Below are positions 43,284 to 52,853 of a DNA stretch of 64,000 nt, piece by piece. The first letter of the stretch is position 1. Every line of letters starts with the position of its first letter. Under the pieces are notes generated by a model. It had not been told where the DNA came from and made no database searches. It worked only from the letters and a program-made list of their open reading frames with translations. The DNA is from Pedobacter cryoconitis (GTDB lineage: Bacteria; Bacteroidota; Bacteroidia; Sphingobacteriales; Sphingobacteriaceae): the NCBI RefSeq assembly GCF_014200595.1, contig NZ_JACHCG010000004.1:558001-622000 (forward strand), given 5' to 3'. Made by a program: the position numbers and the translations under genes.

Positions 43284-43319
43284 TTATTTAGAATAATTAT
43301 AAATAATGTATTATGTTTG
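43284..43319 (+). promoter_or_regulatory. Fur-like box and promoter of the small Cys-containing gene
   Basis: The 23-bp element at 43284-43306 has the 7-1-7 core TTAGAAT-A-ATTATAA, one mismatch from a perfect palindrome. It overlaps TTTAG (43287-43291), and the -7 box TATGTTTG is at 43312-43319. Box-to--7 distance is 28 bp, against 29 bp in the AraC gene promoter. Confidence 0.55.
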
Positions 43320-43382
43320 AACTATTCCAACAAAGCTGCTCTTCTAATATGCTTAATTGTTAAACTCAAAAAATGCGATCCT

Positions 43383-43721
43383 ATGTGCAAAACAATAGTT
43401 TTAAGTTCAGGAAAAGACACTGCAATATCACATTGCCCATGCTGCAATGTATTTTACATCTGGCACAACAATCTATTGTTAAACTTCACCCACAATGATT
43501 TTTTAAACTTTAAAGACATCATTCAAAACTTCTCTTTCTCAGAAACCAGTCTGCCCTTTCCAGATAAAAAAGAGAGAATATTATTGCGTACCCCTAATGA
43601 AGACATCAGCTTTGCCTTTACACACGATGAACTGGATTCCTTCCGGTCTATGCTCAACGAAGCCATGTTTATGAAAGAAGTTTATACCCTGATGGGAACA
43701 GAGCCCGGAACAAATCATTAG
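43383..43721 (+). CDS. small conserved protein with HCPCC motif (DUF6686-like)
   Basis: 112 aa from the ATG at 43383, preferred because the -7 box at 43312-43319 overlaps the ATG of the longer frame. MCKTIVLSSGKD is followed by HCPCCNVFYIWHNNLLLNFT, a probable metal-binding Cys/His cluster (H17, C18, C20, C21), then an alpha-rich C-terminus. I believe this is the DUF6686 family, common in Bacteroidota, but I am not certain of the number. Its function is unknown. The Fur-like promoter element suggests it is made under iron limitation. Confidence 0.6.
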   Translation: MCKTIVLSSGKDTAISHCPCCNVFYIWHNNLLLNFTHNDFLNFKDIIQNFSFSETSLPFPDKKERILLRTPNEDISFAFTHDELDSFRSMLNEAMFMKEVYTLMGTEPGTNH

Positions 43722-43811
43722 CGATAAATAAAGCTGCACCTGATTTTACTCATAAATTGCTTACTTTAGCGCCTTTATTTTACGTAATATAACTACGCGC
43801 AGCCCCCTCTA

Positions 43812-44942
43812 ATGAGAAAAATTTTGCTTTCCACCACCCTATTGCTCTCAACGCTTCATGGATTTGGACAAATGAAACTGATCAAACGTATGTTATCAGA
43901 AGATGTAGATACAACCCGCAAAGCGAGTTTTATGCCACTTCCTCTGCTAAGATACTCTCAGGAGATAGGTTTGGAATTTGGTATCGGCGGTCTTTACTCT
44001 ACCTATCTTGATAAAAAAGACACTTTGAACCGTAGTTCTAATTTTTCAACAGTACTCTCACTCTCTACAAAAAGCACTTATAATGTAAGTCTGAAAGGCG
44101 ACGTATGGACAAAACACAATGCTTATCATCTGATTAGTGAGCTTAGGTTCAGAAGTATGCCTTTTGACTTTTTCGGCATCGGCAACCAAACACTGGAAGC
44201 AAATAAAGACAGGCTGGTACAACGCCAGATCAGGGCATTTTTCGACGTAGAAAAAAACATTCTTCCCTTCTTTTATACAGGCGTATCCTTAGGCTTTGAA
44301 AACTATAATTTCAAAGACAAAGTGCCAGGTGGAATTTACGACACAGACCCGGCAGTTCTGGGCCAGAATGGAGGATCAGTACTTTTTCTTGGTGTATCTC
44401 AAACCTATGATACCAGGAATTCAAACAATTACCCTACCAAAGGTTTTTTTGGAAGAGTATCCTATCAATATGCCCCGAATGTCTTCGGCGGAAATGATTT
44501 TACAGGCAGTCAGATCAAAGTAGTTGTACGTAACTTCTGGCCGTTAGCTAAAAAGTTCGTATTGGGCGTAAACGGGATTTATTATACTATACAAAGCAAA
44601 AGTACCCCATTCTATCTCTTACCACAACTCGGTAATGACGAGATCATGCGTGGCTATTATTCAGGCCGTTACAGAGATGAAAACTTACTCGCTGCACAAA
44701 CAGAATTACGCTACCGCTACAATAACCGTTTTGGTTTAGTTGCATTTGGTGGTGGCGGGCGTGTTTTTGCGAACGGAGACTTCTCCTTCAAACAATTTAA
44801 ACCCTCTTACGGAGCAGGCGTAAGATACTTCTACGACCCGGCCAAAGGCCTGAGCGTAAGAGCAGATTATGCAGTTGGAGAGAAAAGACCGAACGAAGCC
44901 AGACAATCAGGATTTTACCTGAGCCTGGCAGAAGCATTTTAA
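43812..44942 (+). CDS. Omp85/BamA-type outer-membrane barrel protein without POTRA domains
   Basis: 376 aa with a signal peptide (MRKILLSTTLLLSTLHGFGQ). Almost the whole mature protein is beta-barrel. The Omp85 superfamily is suggested by GVSQTYDTRNSNNYPTKGFF, MRGYYSGRYRDENLLAAQTELRY (the VRGY-type lock motif) and the final GFYLSLAEAF. There is no room for POTRA domains, so it belongs to the short surface-antigen-like group of unknown function. Its stop overlaps by 4 bp the stop of the convergent methyltransferase gene. Confidence 0.8.
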   Translation: MRKILLSTTLLLSTLHGFGQMKLIKRMLSEDVDTTRKASFMPLPLLRYSQEIGLEFGIGGLYSTYLDKKDTLNRSSNFSTVLSLSTKSTYNVSLKGDVWTKHNAYHLISELRFRSMPFDFFGIGNQTLEANKDRLVQRQIRAFFDVEKNILPFFYTGVSLGFENYNFKDKVPGGIYDTDPAVLGQNGGSVLFLGVSQTYDTRNSNNYPTKGFFGRVSYQYAPNVFGGNDFTGSQIKVVVRNFWPLAKKFVLGVNGIYYTIQSKSTPFYLLPQLGNDEIMRGYYSGRYRDENLLAAQTELRYRYNNRFGLVAFGGGGRVFANGDFSFKQFKPSYGAGVRYFYDPAKGLSVRADYAVGEKRPNEARQSGFYLSLAEAF

Positions 44943-45721
44943 AACTTAATCTTGAAATGTTCTTTTTTCTGGCCTTTTTTGAAGTAAACCAGTCCGATCC
45001 AGAACAAATCTACCGTTACCGTTACATCCGGGTGGTTCTTGATTTCTTCCCATGCTTCTTTCATTCCTTTGCTCCAGTAAATGTCATCGAAGATCAGCAA
45101 TGAATCTTCATGCACCTTTGGCAAACACCATTTAAAGTAATTTATTGTGGCATCTTTACGGTGGTTACCGTCGATATAAACAAAATCCAGCTTTGGGGCC
45201 TGCTCAATTACAACCGGCAACAATACATCAAAATTCCCCACTTGTAACTCTATATTATCCAGTTCAAGATCCTGAAAATTCTCATAAGCTTTTTTGGCAG
45301 TTTCCGGGCATCCCTCAATCGTAATGATATCTGAATCAGGACAAGCTTTCGATAAATAAGCAGTTGTAATTCCAAGGCAGGTACCCAGCTCAATCAAATT
45401 AGCAGGCTTACTATTTTTTGCCAGGCGATAAATCAGCTGCGCTAACCTTGGTGATTTCAAAGCATTCTTAGCAATTTCTTTTACCTTCTTTGTGCGGTTT
45501 TTGTTCAGATGAGAACCAGCACCAAGATCAGTAACCGTGATTAAAGCATCGTCATTTAAAAGTTTTTTTCTTTGTTCCTCAATACCTTTGTATTCAGTTT
45601 TGGAGTTAAAATCGTAAATTACCTCATCCACCAAATGATAAACAAAAGGTGAATGGGTGCCATGCCTGCTCTTAGAGGTTAAACGATGCTTCAGATAATC
45701 GCTGATGAATTGTAATGCCAT
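44939..45721 (-). CDS. SAM-dependent O-methyltransferase-like protein
   Basis: 260 aa from the ATG at 45721 (MALQFISDYLKHRLTSK); the frame opens nine codons earlier. SAM-binding motif I is LIELGTCLGITTAYLS, the acidic end of strand 2 is TIEGCP, and DFVYIDGNHRKDATINYF and LLIFDDIYWSKGM fit the class I O-methyltransferase fold. The N-terminal RHGTHSPFVYHLVDEVIYD is typical of the Bacteroidota branch. The substrate is unknown. It is divergent from the SirB1-like gene with a 45-bp gap. Confidence 0.82.
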   Translation of the reverse strand: MALQFISDYLKHRLTSKSRHGTHSPFVYHLVDEVIYDFNSKTEYKGIEEQRKKLLNDDALITVTDLGAGSHLNKNRTKKVKEIAKNALKSPRLAQLIYRLAKNSKPANLIELGTCLGITTAYLSKACPDSDIITIEGCPETAKKAYENFQDLELDNIELQVGNFDVLLPVVIEQAPKLDFVYIDGNHRKDATINYFKWCLPKVHEDSLLIFDDIYWSKGMKEAWEEIKNHPDVTVTVDLFWIGLVYFKKGQKKEHFKIKF

Positions 45722-45766
45722 AACTGCAAAAATAGGTAAACGAAGCATTCTAATTGGTATTTTTTA

Positions 45767-46636
45767 ATGGAAAATAGTACAGAAATAAAAGCGCTGGTTA
45801 AATTACTGGATGATACAGATCAGGAAGTTTTCGAACAAGTAGCAAAACGCCTCCTTGAACACGGAACTTCAGTCATTCATTTTCTGGAAACAGAATGGGA
45901 GAAATCCCTGGATACGCTATTACAGGAAAGAATAGAAAACATAGTCCATCAGATTCAGTTTAACACCGTCAAAGAAGATCTTAATCTTTGGTATCAGAGT
46001 GGTGCGTTCGATCTTTTACAAGGCGCCTTAGTCATCAACCGTTATCAATATCCCGACCTTGATGAACAAAAAGTAATCAACCAGATTGAAGAGCTTAAAA
46101 GAGAAATCTGGACTAACCTGCAATACGAAATGAGCTCTGTAGAGAAAATCAAGCTCATTAACCACATCTTTTATAACATTCACGGCTTCAAAGGAAATAC
46201 TAAAAACCATCACGACCCGCAGAATTCCTACATCAACCAGGTACTGGAAACAAAAAAAGGAAACCAGATTTCGCTCGCTATTATCTATGCCACTATCGCA
46301 CAAAAACTGGATATCCCGGTTTATGGCGTCAATCTGCCGCAGCACTTTATACTCGGTTATATTGATGAAAGCAAAAGAGAAGAAAACGAATTTGGCGTAC
46401 TATTTTATATCAATGCATTTAACAAAGGAGCTATCTTCGGCAAGCACGATGTAGACCAGTTTTTACGTCAGCTGAACCTGCAACAGCTACCCGGCTTTTA
46501 TGCCCCATGCAGTAACGTGGAAATTATCCGCAGGATTATCCGTAACCTGATCTCAGCTTATGAAAACCTCGGTAATCCGGACAAAGTAGAAGAATTGAAA
46601 GAATTACAGGATATTCTGCTTAAAAGCGACCTTTAG
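45767..46636 (+). CDS. SirB1/transglutaminase-like family protein
   Basis: 289 aa cytosolic. The N-terminal part is helical (VKLLDDTDQEVFEQVAKRLLEHG, HEAT-like). The C-terminal part holds the SirB1 signature: HDPQNSYINQVLETKKGNQISLAIIYATIAQKLDIPVYGVNLPQHFILGY. The family resembles transglutaminases, but the catalytic Cys position reads ISLA here, as usual for SirB1. Role unknown. The stop overlaps the convergent esterase stop by 4 bp. Confidence 0.8.
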   Translation: MENSTEIKALVKLLDDTDQEVFEQVAKRLLEHGTSVIHFLETEWEKSLDTLLQERIENIVHQIQFNTVKEDLNLWYQSGAFDLLQGALVINRYQYPDLDEQKVINQIEELKREIWTNLQYEMSSVEKIKLINHIFYNIHGFKGNTKNHHDPQNSYINQVLETKKGNQISLAIIYATIAQKLDIPVYGVNLPQHFILGYIDESKREENEFGVLFYINAFNKGAIFGKHDVDQFLRQLNLQQLPGFYAPCSNVEIIRRIIRNLISAYENLGNPDKVEELKELQDILLKSDL

Positions 46637-47562
46637 TTTGCTGTTAACAGCTGATTAGCCAGCATCCATTCCTGTAAACGAAGAAACCAGTCATCAGAAG
46701 TCTTCTTATTGTGCATACCATAACCATGCCCTCCCGCCTGGTAAAGATGCGTTTCCACAGGAACTTTATTCTTCACCATAGCCTGGTTAAACAAAATAGT
46801 ATTCTCCACCGGAACAGTATCATCGTCATTCGCATGAACCAGGAAACTTATTGGCGTCTGCGCATTTACATGCAGCTCATTAGAAAAGTATTCCTTTTGT
46901 GTCTGCGTCGCATTCGGGCCGATCAGGTTTTTAACAGAGCCCGTATGTGCTGAAGCTGTAAAACTGATTACCGGATAAATCAGTATTGCGAAATCTGGCC
47001 GCAGGCTCAACCCTTCAGGGTTTTTAATTTTAAGATCCTCATAATGAACTGCAAGCGAGGCCGCAAGATGTCCACCAGCAGAAAAGCCCATAATCCCGAT
47101 TTTCGAAGGATTAATATGCCATGCCACTGCATTTTTACGAACCAGGTAAATTGCCTGCTGGGCATCCTGCAAAGGGCCCGAAGACTGATCGACCATAATT
47201 GTATCACTCGGCAGGCGATATTTCAATACAAACGCTGTTACCCCCTGTGCAGCAAAACGGCGCGCCACTTCCTCTCCTTCATGATCAGTAGCCAGAAAAG
47301 CATATCCGCCACCCGGACAAATAATCACAGCTGTTCCATTTGCTTTCTGCGGATCAGCAGTATAAAGACTGAGCGAAGGATCACTCACCTTGCTCAGTCC
47401 AAAAACTTTACCATTAATGATTGTTTCTTTTTGCTTATAAGTAGCAGGAACGGTTCTTGCCCCCGGTATTTTCCCCGGGTACAGCTTCATCACTTCCTGA
47501 GCCTGTACCCCACTCCCTGCTAATATTCCCATAACTAAAAGTAACAACCATTTTTTATTCAT
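46633..47562 (-). CDS. secreted alpha/beta hydrolase (acetyl-esterase type)
   Basis: 309 aa with a signal peptide ([21 protein letters not shown]). Oxyanion-hole motif CPGGGYAFLA, nucleophile elbow MGFSAGGHLAASL, acid in HANDDDTVPVENT and His in QAGGHGYGMH give a complete triad. It resembles bacterial acetyl-xylan or carbohydrate esterases (BD-FAE group) acting in the periplasm on acylated glycans. The start codon overlaps the last base of the prfB stop, so the two are transcribed together. Confidence 0.85.
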   Translation of the reverse strand: MNKKWLLLLVMGILAGSGVQAQEVMKLYPGKIPGARTVPATYKQKETIINGKVFGLSKVSDPSLSLYTADPQKANGTAVIICPGGGYAFLATDHEGEEVARRFAAQGVTAFVLKYRLPSDTIMVDQSSGPLQDAQQAIYLVRKNAVAWHINPSKIGIMGFSAGGHLAASLAVHYEDLKIKNPEGLSLRPDFAILIYPVISFTASAHTGSVKNLIGPNATQTQKEYFSNELHVNAQTPISFLVHANDDDTVPVENTILFNQAMVKNKVPVETHLYQAGGHGYGMHNKKTSDDWFLRLQEWMLANQLLTAN

Positions 47563-48639
47563 TAGAATTCCATTAAATATGCTTTCAGAAAATCATTCAG
47601 CTCCCCGTCAAGGACAGCCTGTGCATTAGAAGTTTCATAGTTGGTTCTCAGATCTTTCACCAGTTTATACGGATGTAAAACATAGTTCCTGATTTGTGAA
47701 CCCCACTCAATCTTCATTTTTGAACCTTCAATAGCGGCAGATGCAATCATCCTTTCACGCATGACAGCTTCATACAACTGTGACTTCAGGAGTCTTAATG
47801 CATTCTCCTTGTTCTGTAATTGAGAACGCGATTCCTGGTTTTTAATTACAATTCCAGAAGGTTTATGATATAAACGTACCGCAGTTTCCACTTTATTTAC
47901 ATTTTGTCCACCCGCTCCACCCGAACGGAAAGTCTCAAATTCAATATCCGCATCCTTGATTTCAATCTCAATTGTATCATCCACTAATGGATAAACATAT
48001 ACCGAAGCGAATGAAGTGTGCCGGCGCGCATTGGAATCAAAAGGTGAAATACGTACCAGACGGTGCACTCCGTTTTCGCCCTTCAGATAGCCATAGGAAA
48101 AATCTCCCGCAAACTGTAAAGTAACTGTTTTTACACCCGTAACCTCCCCAGGCTGAAAATCCTGCTCAGTTACCTTGTAGCCGTTCTTCTCGCCCCACAT
48201 AATATACATCCGCATCAGCATGGCTGCCCAGTCACAACTTTCAGTTCCACCAGCTCCCGCAGTAATTTGCATCACTGCATTCAGCTGATCTTCCTTACTG
48301 CTCAACATGTTTTTTAATTCCAGATCCTCGATCAGGCGCAGACACTTTTCATACTGCTCCTCCATCTCCTCCTTGGTGGCATCCCCGGATTGCAGGAAAT
48401 CAAATAAGACCTGTGTATCCTCAAACTCCGCGTTAACTTTCTGCCAGGCATCAGTCCACACTTTTTTTGAATTCATTTCTGCCAAATGCTTTTCAGCCTT
48501 TTTGGGATCATCCCAAAAATCTGTTTGTAAGGTAAGCTCCTGTTCTATATAAATAGCTTCGAGTCGGGTTTCGACGTCAAAGATGCCTCCTCAGCGACGC
48601 TACTCTGTCCCTTAAATCCTGTATTTGTTCTTTTGTCAT
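47562..48639 (-). CDS. prfB: peptide chain release factor 2 with programmed +1 frameshift
   Basis: 358 aa after frameshifting. Translation starts at 48639 and reads 20 codons to CTT (48582-48580), then meets in-frame TGA (48579-48577). A +1 shift at CTTTGAC restores the main frame (48578-47562). An AGGAGG stimulator lies 3 nt upstream of CTT, the same spacing as in E. coli. RF2 features: SPF stop-codon motif in [12 protein letters not shown] and GGQ peptidyl-hydrolysis motif in [14 protein letters not shown]2 thus limits its own synthesis by reading UGA. A -7 box TATATTTG lies 5 nt before the ATG. Confidence 0.96.
48576..48597 (-). promoter_or_regulatory. prfB frameshift cassette
   Basis: On the minus strand AGGAGG, CAT, CTT, TGA, C follow each other: Shine-Dalgarno-like stimulator, slippery CTT and UGA stop with C as fourth base. 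This is the canonical RF2 autoregulation signal. Confidence 0.95.
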
Positions 48640-48644
48640 AAGCA

Positions 48645-48674
48645 CAAATATAACACAAAAGGCTACCTGAACAA
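48645..48674 (-). promoter_or_regulatory. prfB promoter with -7 box 5 nt before the start codon
   Basis: Minus strand TTG (48674-48672), a 19-nt spacer, TATATTTG (48652-48645) and then 5 nt to the ATG at 48639. The -33 part lies inside the terminator hairpin of the upstream gene. The predicted leader is only a few bases long or absent. Confidence 0.5.
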
Positions 48675-48691
48675 TGTTCGGGCAGCCTTTT
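48657..48691 (-). terminator. terminator after the 167-aa hypothetical gene
   Basis: Arms 48657-48672 and 48676-48691 pair as AAAAGGCT..CC..GAAC with only one mismatch and one G-T pair, around a 3-nt loop. On the minus strand the stem ends in TTTT after AGCC. It lies 20 bp after the stop at 48711. Confidence 0.75.
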
Positions 48692-48710
48692 ACGAAATAA
48701 GTATATATGT

Positions 48711-49214
48711 TTAGCTAAAAAGCCCTTTAAGCTTATCTACAATACCGCCGCCTTCAGCCCCCGGTTCACCTGGTTTACCACTGGTAAATAAGTTGGTCAG
48801 ATCTGATAACTCAAACTTTCCATCCGGCCCTGATATTTTGCTCAATACATCTTTAATATCAAACGAGCTGTCATCAGGATCATTTGTTTTATTAATGAAT
48901 TTACCAATAATACCCGGAATAACAGAAGCAGCAATTCCTTTCGCTGTATCCAGGTTGATTCCCATTCCTGCTAATTTATCAATAAAGCCGGCCGAAGCAT
49001 CCTGTGCAACAGCACTGCCTTCAATATTGCCACCTTTAAACGCGTCTACAAGACCACCGATATTACCAGAAGATAATTGTTGTTTTAAAGCATCAATGAT
49101 AGATCCCGAAGCCGCAGAAATCGCAGCTTCATTGTGTTCATCAGGAATTTGACTATTGTTGACAATAGCATCCTGAGTGCTATCTTTAACCAGTTGATTC
49201 AGATTTTCTAACAT
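48711..49214 (-). CDS. hypothetical protein, helical, DUF937/YidB-like character
   Basis: 167 aa, soluble, no Cys, Trp or signal peptide. It has an Ala/Gly-rich helical pattern (AAISAASGSIIDALKQQL, GGLVDAFKGG, AKGIAASVIPGIIGKFI) and a Gly/Pro-rich linker near the C-terminus (GKPGEPGAEGGG) before an amphipathic end (IVDKLKGLFS). The composition resembles DUF937/YidB-type proteins, but I cannot confirm membership. It stands alone between the pgi spacer and prfB with its own terminator. Confidence 0.55.
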   Translation of the reverse strand: MLENLNQLVKDSTQDAIVNNSQIPDEHNEAAISAASGSIIDALKQQLSSGNIGGLVDAFKGGNIEGSAVAQDASAGFIDKLAGMGINLDTAKGIAASVIPGIIGKFINKTNDPDDSSFDIKDVLSKISGPDGKFELSDLTNLFTSGKPGEPGAEGGGIVDKLKGLFS

Positions 49215-49397
49215 AATGGGTAGTTTTTACAGGTGAACTGATATTTTTTTATTAAATATAATACAAATAAAAACCAGCGGCAACCACTCATTTGACTGTT
49301 AAAAGTAAAATATTTCATTTTAAAGCCCGTTTTACTATTAAATACAATCCAATCTGCCGACATTTAAACTATACATTTACAGAAACACCATTTATTT

Positions 49398-51044
49398 ATG
49401 TTACCAACCATAAACTTTACAGAGACAGCGGCCTATAAATACCTGGCTGATCACTTCATTGACATCAATGAAAAAAACTTAAAACAACTGTTTGCAGAAG
49501 ATGAAAAGCGTTTTGAGAAGTTTTCACTGGTTTTCGAAGATATCCTGCTGGATTATTCAAAAAACAGGATCAATGATACAACCCTTGCCCTGCTGATGCA
49601 GCTTGCCAGAGAATGTAAACTGGATGAAGCCATCAAAGCAATGTTTAGCGGAGAAAAGATTAACCAGACAGAAGACAGGGCCGTTTTACATACTGCCCTG
49701 CGTAACCAAAGCAATAAACCAGTTTATGCAGATGGGATCAACGTCATGGACGATGTCAACGAAGTACTGGCTAAAATGGAGAAATTCAGTGAGGCGATTA
49801 TTTCCGGATCATGGAAAGGTTATACAGGTAAAGCAATTACAGATGTTGTAAATATCGGTATTGGCGGGTCAGATTTAGGACCTGTAATGGTTACTGAGGC
49901 CTTAAAAGCCTATAAAAATCATTTAAACATGCATTTTGTGTCTAACATAGATGGCACACATATCGTGGAAACCCTTAAAACTGTAGACCCTGAAACTACC
50001 CTTTTCCTGGTGGCTTCAAAAACATTCACTACACAAGAAACCATGACTAATGCCAATACAGCAAGAGAATGGTTCCTGAATAAAGGTGCAAAACAAGAAG
50101 ATGTTGCTAAACACTTCGCCGCACTTTCTACCAATGCTAAAGATGTAGCTGCGTTTGGGATTGATACCGCAAACATGTTTGGTTTCTGGGACTGGGTAGG
50201 TGGAAGATATTCTTTATGGAGTGCTATTGGTATGCCTATCGCACTAAGCGTAGGTTTTGCTAATTTCAAAGAATTACTTGCTGGTGCGCATGCAGCAGAT
50301 GAGCATTTTGAGCATACACCGTTTGAAAACAATGTACCCGTAATCCTTGCCTTAATAGGGATCTGGTACATCAATTTCTTTGATGCAGAAACAGAAGCAA
50401 TCCTTCCATACGATCAATACCTGCACCGTTTTGCAGCTTATTTCCAACAAGGAGATATGGAAAGTAACGGTAAACATGTAGACCGTAACGGCAATGATGT
50501 TACTTATGAGACAGGCCCGATTATCTGGGGTGAGCCAGGGACAAATGGTCAGCATGCATTTTATCAGCTGATCCACCAGGGAACACGTATTATTCCTTGT
50601 GACTTTATCGCACCTGCGCAAAGTCTGAACCCAATCGGAGAACACCACCCAATTTTACTATCTAACTTTTTCGCACAAACAGAAGCCCTGATGAACGGTA
50701 AAACCGAAGAACAGGTAACTGCTGAGCTGGAAAAAGAAGGTAAAACAGCAGAAGAGATCAAGAAGCTTGCACCATTCAAAGTTTTTGAAGGCAACAGACC
50801 AACGAATTCAATCTTACTGAAAAAAGTAACACCACGTAGCCTGGGTACGCTGATTGCAATTTACGAACACAAAATATTTGTTCAGGGAATTGTATGGAAT
50901 ATCTTCAGTTTTGACCAATGGGGTGTAGAATTAGGAAAACAACTGGCAAAAAGTATCCTTCCTGAATTGAAGAATGATGATGCCGTTTCCTCACATGATG
51001 TTTCTACCAACGGATTAATTAACCAGTACAAAAGCTGGAGATAA
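49398..51044 (+). CDS. pgi: glucose-6-phosphate isomerase
   Basis: 548 aa, the length of the E. coli-type enzyme. It interconverts glucose-6-phosphate and fructose-6-phosphate in glycolysis. Signatures: [17 protein letters not shown], the sugar-isomerase stretch [19 protein letters not shown] (PGI signature 1) with the active-site Arg, ESNGKHV with catalytic Glu, [19 protein letters not shown], and [18 protein letters not shown] (signature 2). A clean stand-alone gene with a hairpin 6 bp after its stop. Confidence 0.97.
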   Translation: MLPTINFTETAAYKYLADHFIDINEKNLKQLFAEDEKRFEKFSLVFEDILLDYSKNRINDTTLALLMQLARECKLDEAIKAMFSGEKINQTEDRAVLHTALRNQSNKPVYADGINVMDDVNEVLAKMEKFSEAIISGSWKGYTGKAITDVVNIGIGGSDLGPVMVTEALKAYKNHLNMHFVSNIDGTHIVETLKTVDPETTLFLVASKTFTTQETMTNANTAREWFLNKGAKQEDVAKHFAALSTNAKDVAAFGIDTANMFGFWDWVGGRYSLWSAIGMPIALSVGFANFKELLAGAHAADEHFEHTPFENNVPVILALIGIWYINFFDAETEAILPYDQYLHRFAAYFQQGDMESNGKHVDRNGNDVTYETGPIIWGEPGTNGQHAFYQLIHQGTRIIPCDFIAPAQSLNPIGEHHPILLSNFFAQTEALMNGKTEEQVTAELEKEGKTAEEIKKLAPFKVFEGNRPTNSILLKKVTPRSLGTLIAIYEHKIFVQGIVWNIFSFDQWGVELGKQLAKSILPELKNDDAVSSHDVSTNGLINQYKSWR

Positions 51045-51050
51045 ACTTAA

Positions 51051-51076
51051 ATTCCTGCTTAGCATTAAGCAGGAAT
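51051..51076 (+). terminator. hairpin after pgi
   Basis: ATTCCTGCTTA (51051-51061) and TAAGCAGGAAT (51066-51076) form a perfect 11-bp stem with a GCAT loop. There is no long T-run, so termination is likely but not certain. Confidence 0.65.
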
Positions 51077-51190
51077 ATTAGCTAAACGTTTCCATTCGTA
51101 TATTTTGTATATTAAACCTTTAGAAGGAAAAACCATCAAAGGCTTTAATTCGTTATATCAGGCGATATAAATTATATAAAATAAACACAA

Positions 51191-51724
51191 ATGGAAACGT
51201 TTAAAAATCTTTTGATCATTGTTCTGCTATTTTCCGGCTTACCATCAAAAGCTCAGACTACGCAGGAAACTGCCACAAAAATTGTAGAAGCAAAGAACTA
51301 TGTATTTGCAGCGAACAGCGCAAGTCCGCTGAACGTCGCTGATATTAACAAAGTGATGAGCAGAATGCCAGGTTATACCGGCGGAGGAAATATCAATCTT
51401 ACCGGATCAAATTACACCTTTACTGTAACACCAGACAGCGTGGTTGCTTACCTGCCTTATTACGGCAGATCTTACACGCCCAAAATCGGAGATCCCAATG
51501 ATAGCGGGATCAAATTCAAGTCTAAAGATTTTACGTATAAAAACACTCAAAACAAAAAAGGCGGATGGTTGATCCTGATCAATCCAAAAGATGTGAAAGA
51601 CAATTATAACCTGACGCTTTCGATTACAAAAACAGGCCGTGCTACACTTTCTGTAACAAGCAATAGCCAGCAACCCATCAGCTATGAAGGAAACATTACA
51701 GAGCCGGAGCTAAAAAAGAAATAA
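51191..51724 (+). CDS. secreted DUF4251 family protein
   Basis: 177 aa with signal peptide METFKNLLIIVLLFSGLPSKAQ. The DUF4251 pattern is clear: VEAKNYVFAANSASPL, LTGSNYTFTVTPDSVVAYLPYYGRSY, GIKFKSKDFTYK, then INPKDVKDNYNLTLSITKTGRATLSVTSNSQQPISYEG. The family is almost restricted to Bacteroidota, periplasmic, of unknown function. It is convergent with the glutamine cyclotransferase gene (31-bp gap). Confidence 0.85.
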   Translation: METFKNLLIIVLLFSGLPSKAQTTQETATKIVEAKNYVFAANSASPLNVADINKVMSRMPGYTGGGNINLTGSNYTFTVTPDSVVAYLPYYGRSYTPKIGDPNDSGIKFKSKDFTYKNTQNKKGGWLILINPKDVKDNYNLTLSITKTGRATLSVTSNSQQPISYEGNITEPELKKK

Positions 51725-51755
51725 CCACGAAACAAACTGTGCCGGGAGCAATTAG

Positions 51756-52853
51756 TTATTTAGGGCTAACCGGAACAAGCTGTATCTGGAATAACTTGCT
51801 AAATTTCTTTCCTGTCACAAAAAGGCGTTTACCAGCAGCATCCCATGCAATACCGTTTAATACGTCTGTATTGGGATATCTATCTTTAGCAGGCAATATC
51901 CCAGTCAGATCAATATAACTCAATACAGAGCCGCTTTTAGGGTCTATAATAGCAATTTTATCTGTCTGATAGATGTTAGCATAGATTTTACCATCTACAA
52001 ACTCGAGTTCGTTCAGCTGAGCGACCTCTCCGTTATTATCATAAACATCTATATAATTTTCTTCCTTGTAATTGTCTTTGTTTAAAAACCAGATGCGGTT
52101 AGTCCCGTCAGATTTGATGATCCGCTGTCCGTCAAAGGTTAGACCCCAGCCCTCTCTGCTATTCTGGTAAGGAAAAGTACCTAACTGTTTTAAAGATTTG
52201 GCATCATAAATAAAACCAACATCTTCTTTCCAGGTCAGCAATATGATTTTATCACCAATCAGCGTAGAACCTTCCCCAAAGAACTTCTTTTCCAGATCAA
52301 TCTTTGGAGATGCTTTACCTGTATGAAGATCTACCCATTTTAAAGTAGAAAAACCATACTCTCCGCTGCTTTCCAGCAAACGGCCATTGTGATATTCTAA
52401 ACCTTGTGTATAAGAACTTGTATCATGCGGAAATGTATTGATCACTTTATAAGTGAATTCAGTTGGCTTCACCGCAGATTTCAAGACAATATTAATCGTT
52501 AATGTATCTTTTTTAGAGCCATTATCCACTACCGCAGTAATCAATTTATAACCCAGCGATAAACCATCAGTTTTGATCGTCAATGCCTCACCATTATTTT
52601 TTGATCCTACTGATTTACCATCCAGCAGATAATTTACAGTGTTTACCTTGCCCTCAGCAGGAACATCCAGTTGTACTTTCACGTCCTCACCCAGTCCATA
52701 ACTTTGACCTTGTTCAGGAAGTTTGAAGCTCAGTGCATCACTGGTTCCAGCGCCGCTTTTACAAGAGATCACGAAAGTAATACCAGTAAGCGCACCAATC
52801 AGGAGTATTAATTTAGGTAATTTAACGAGCGTATTAGTTTGGCCAAAATGCAT
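51756..52853 (-). CDS. glutamine cyclotransferase-like lipoprotein
   Basis: 365 aa from the ATG at 52853, which gives MHFGQTNTLVKLPKLILLIGALTGITFVISC, a lipoprotein signal; the open frame to 53012 is a shadow of yraN. An Ig-like domain (~40-130) precedes a beta-propeller with the plant-type glutaminyl cyclase signatures YTQGLEYHNGRLLESSGEYG, GEGSTLIGDKIILLTWKE and GWGLTFDGQRIIKSDGTN. Such enzymes convert N-terminal Gln to pyroglutamate in the envelope. Its start overlaps the yraN stop by 20 bp. Confidence 0.85.
   Translation of the reverse strand: MHFGQTNTLVKLPKLILLIGALTGITFVISCKSGAGTSDALSFKLPEQGQSYGLGEDVKVQLDVPAEGKVNTVNYLLDGKSVGSKNNGEALTIKTDGLSLGYKLITAVVDNGSKKDTLTINIVLKSAVKPTEFTYKVINTFPHDTSSYTQGLEYHNGRLLESSGEYGFSTLKWVDLHTGKASPKIDLEKKFFGEGSTLIGDKIILLTWKEDVGFIYDAKSLKQLGTFPYQNSREGWGLTFDGQRIIKSDGTNRIWFLNKDNYKEENYIDVYDNNGEVAQLNELEFVDGKIYANIYQTDKIAIIDPKSGSVLSYIDLTGILPAKDRYPNTDVLNGIAWDAAGKRLFVTGKKFSKLFQIQLVPVSPK

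Noticed and set aside
47044..47523. 159-residue frame antisense to the esterase gene
   Set aside because: The esterase has a full catalytic triad and signal peptide; the antisense frame shows nothing recognisable.
49919..50374. 151-residue frame antisense to pgi
   Set aside because: Fully inside pgi, which is certain.
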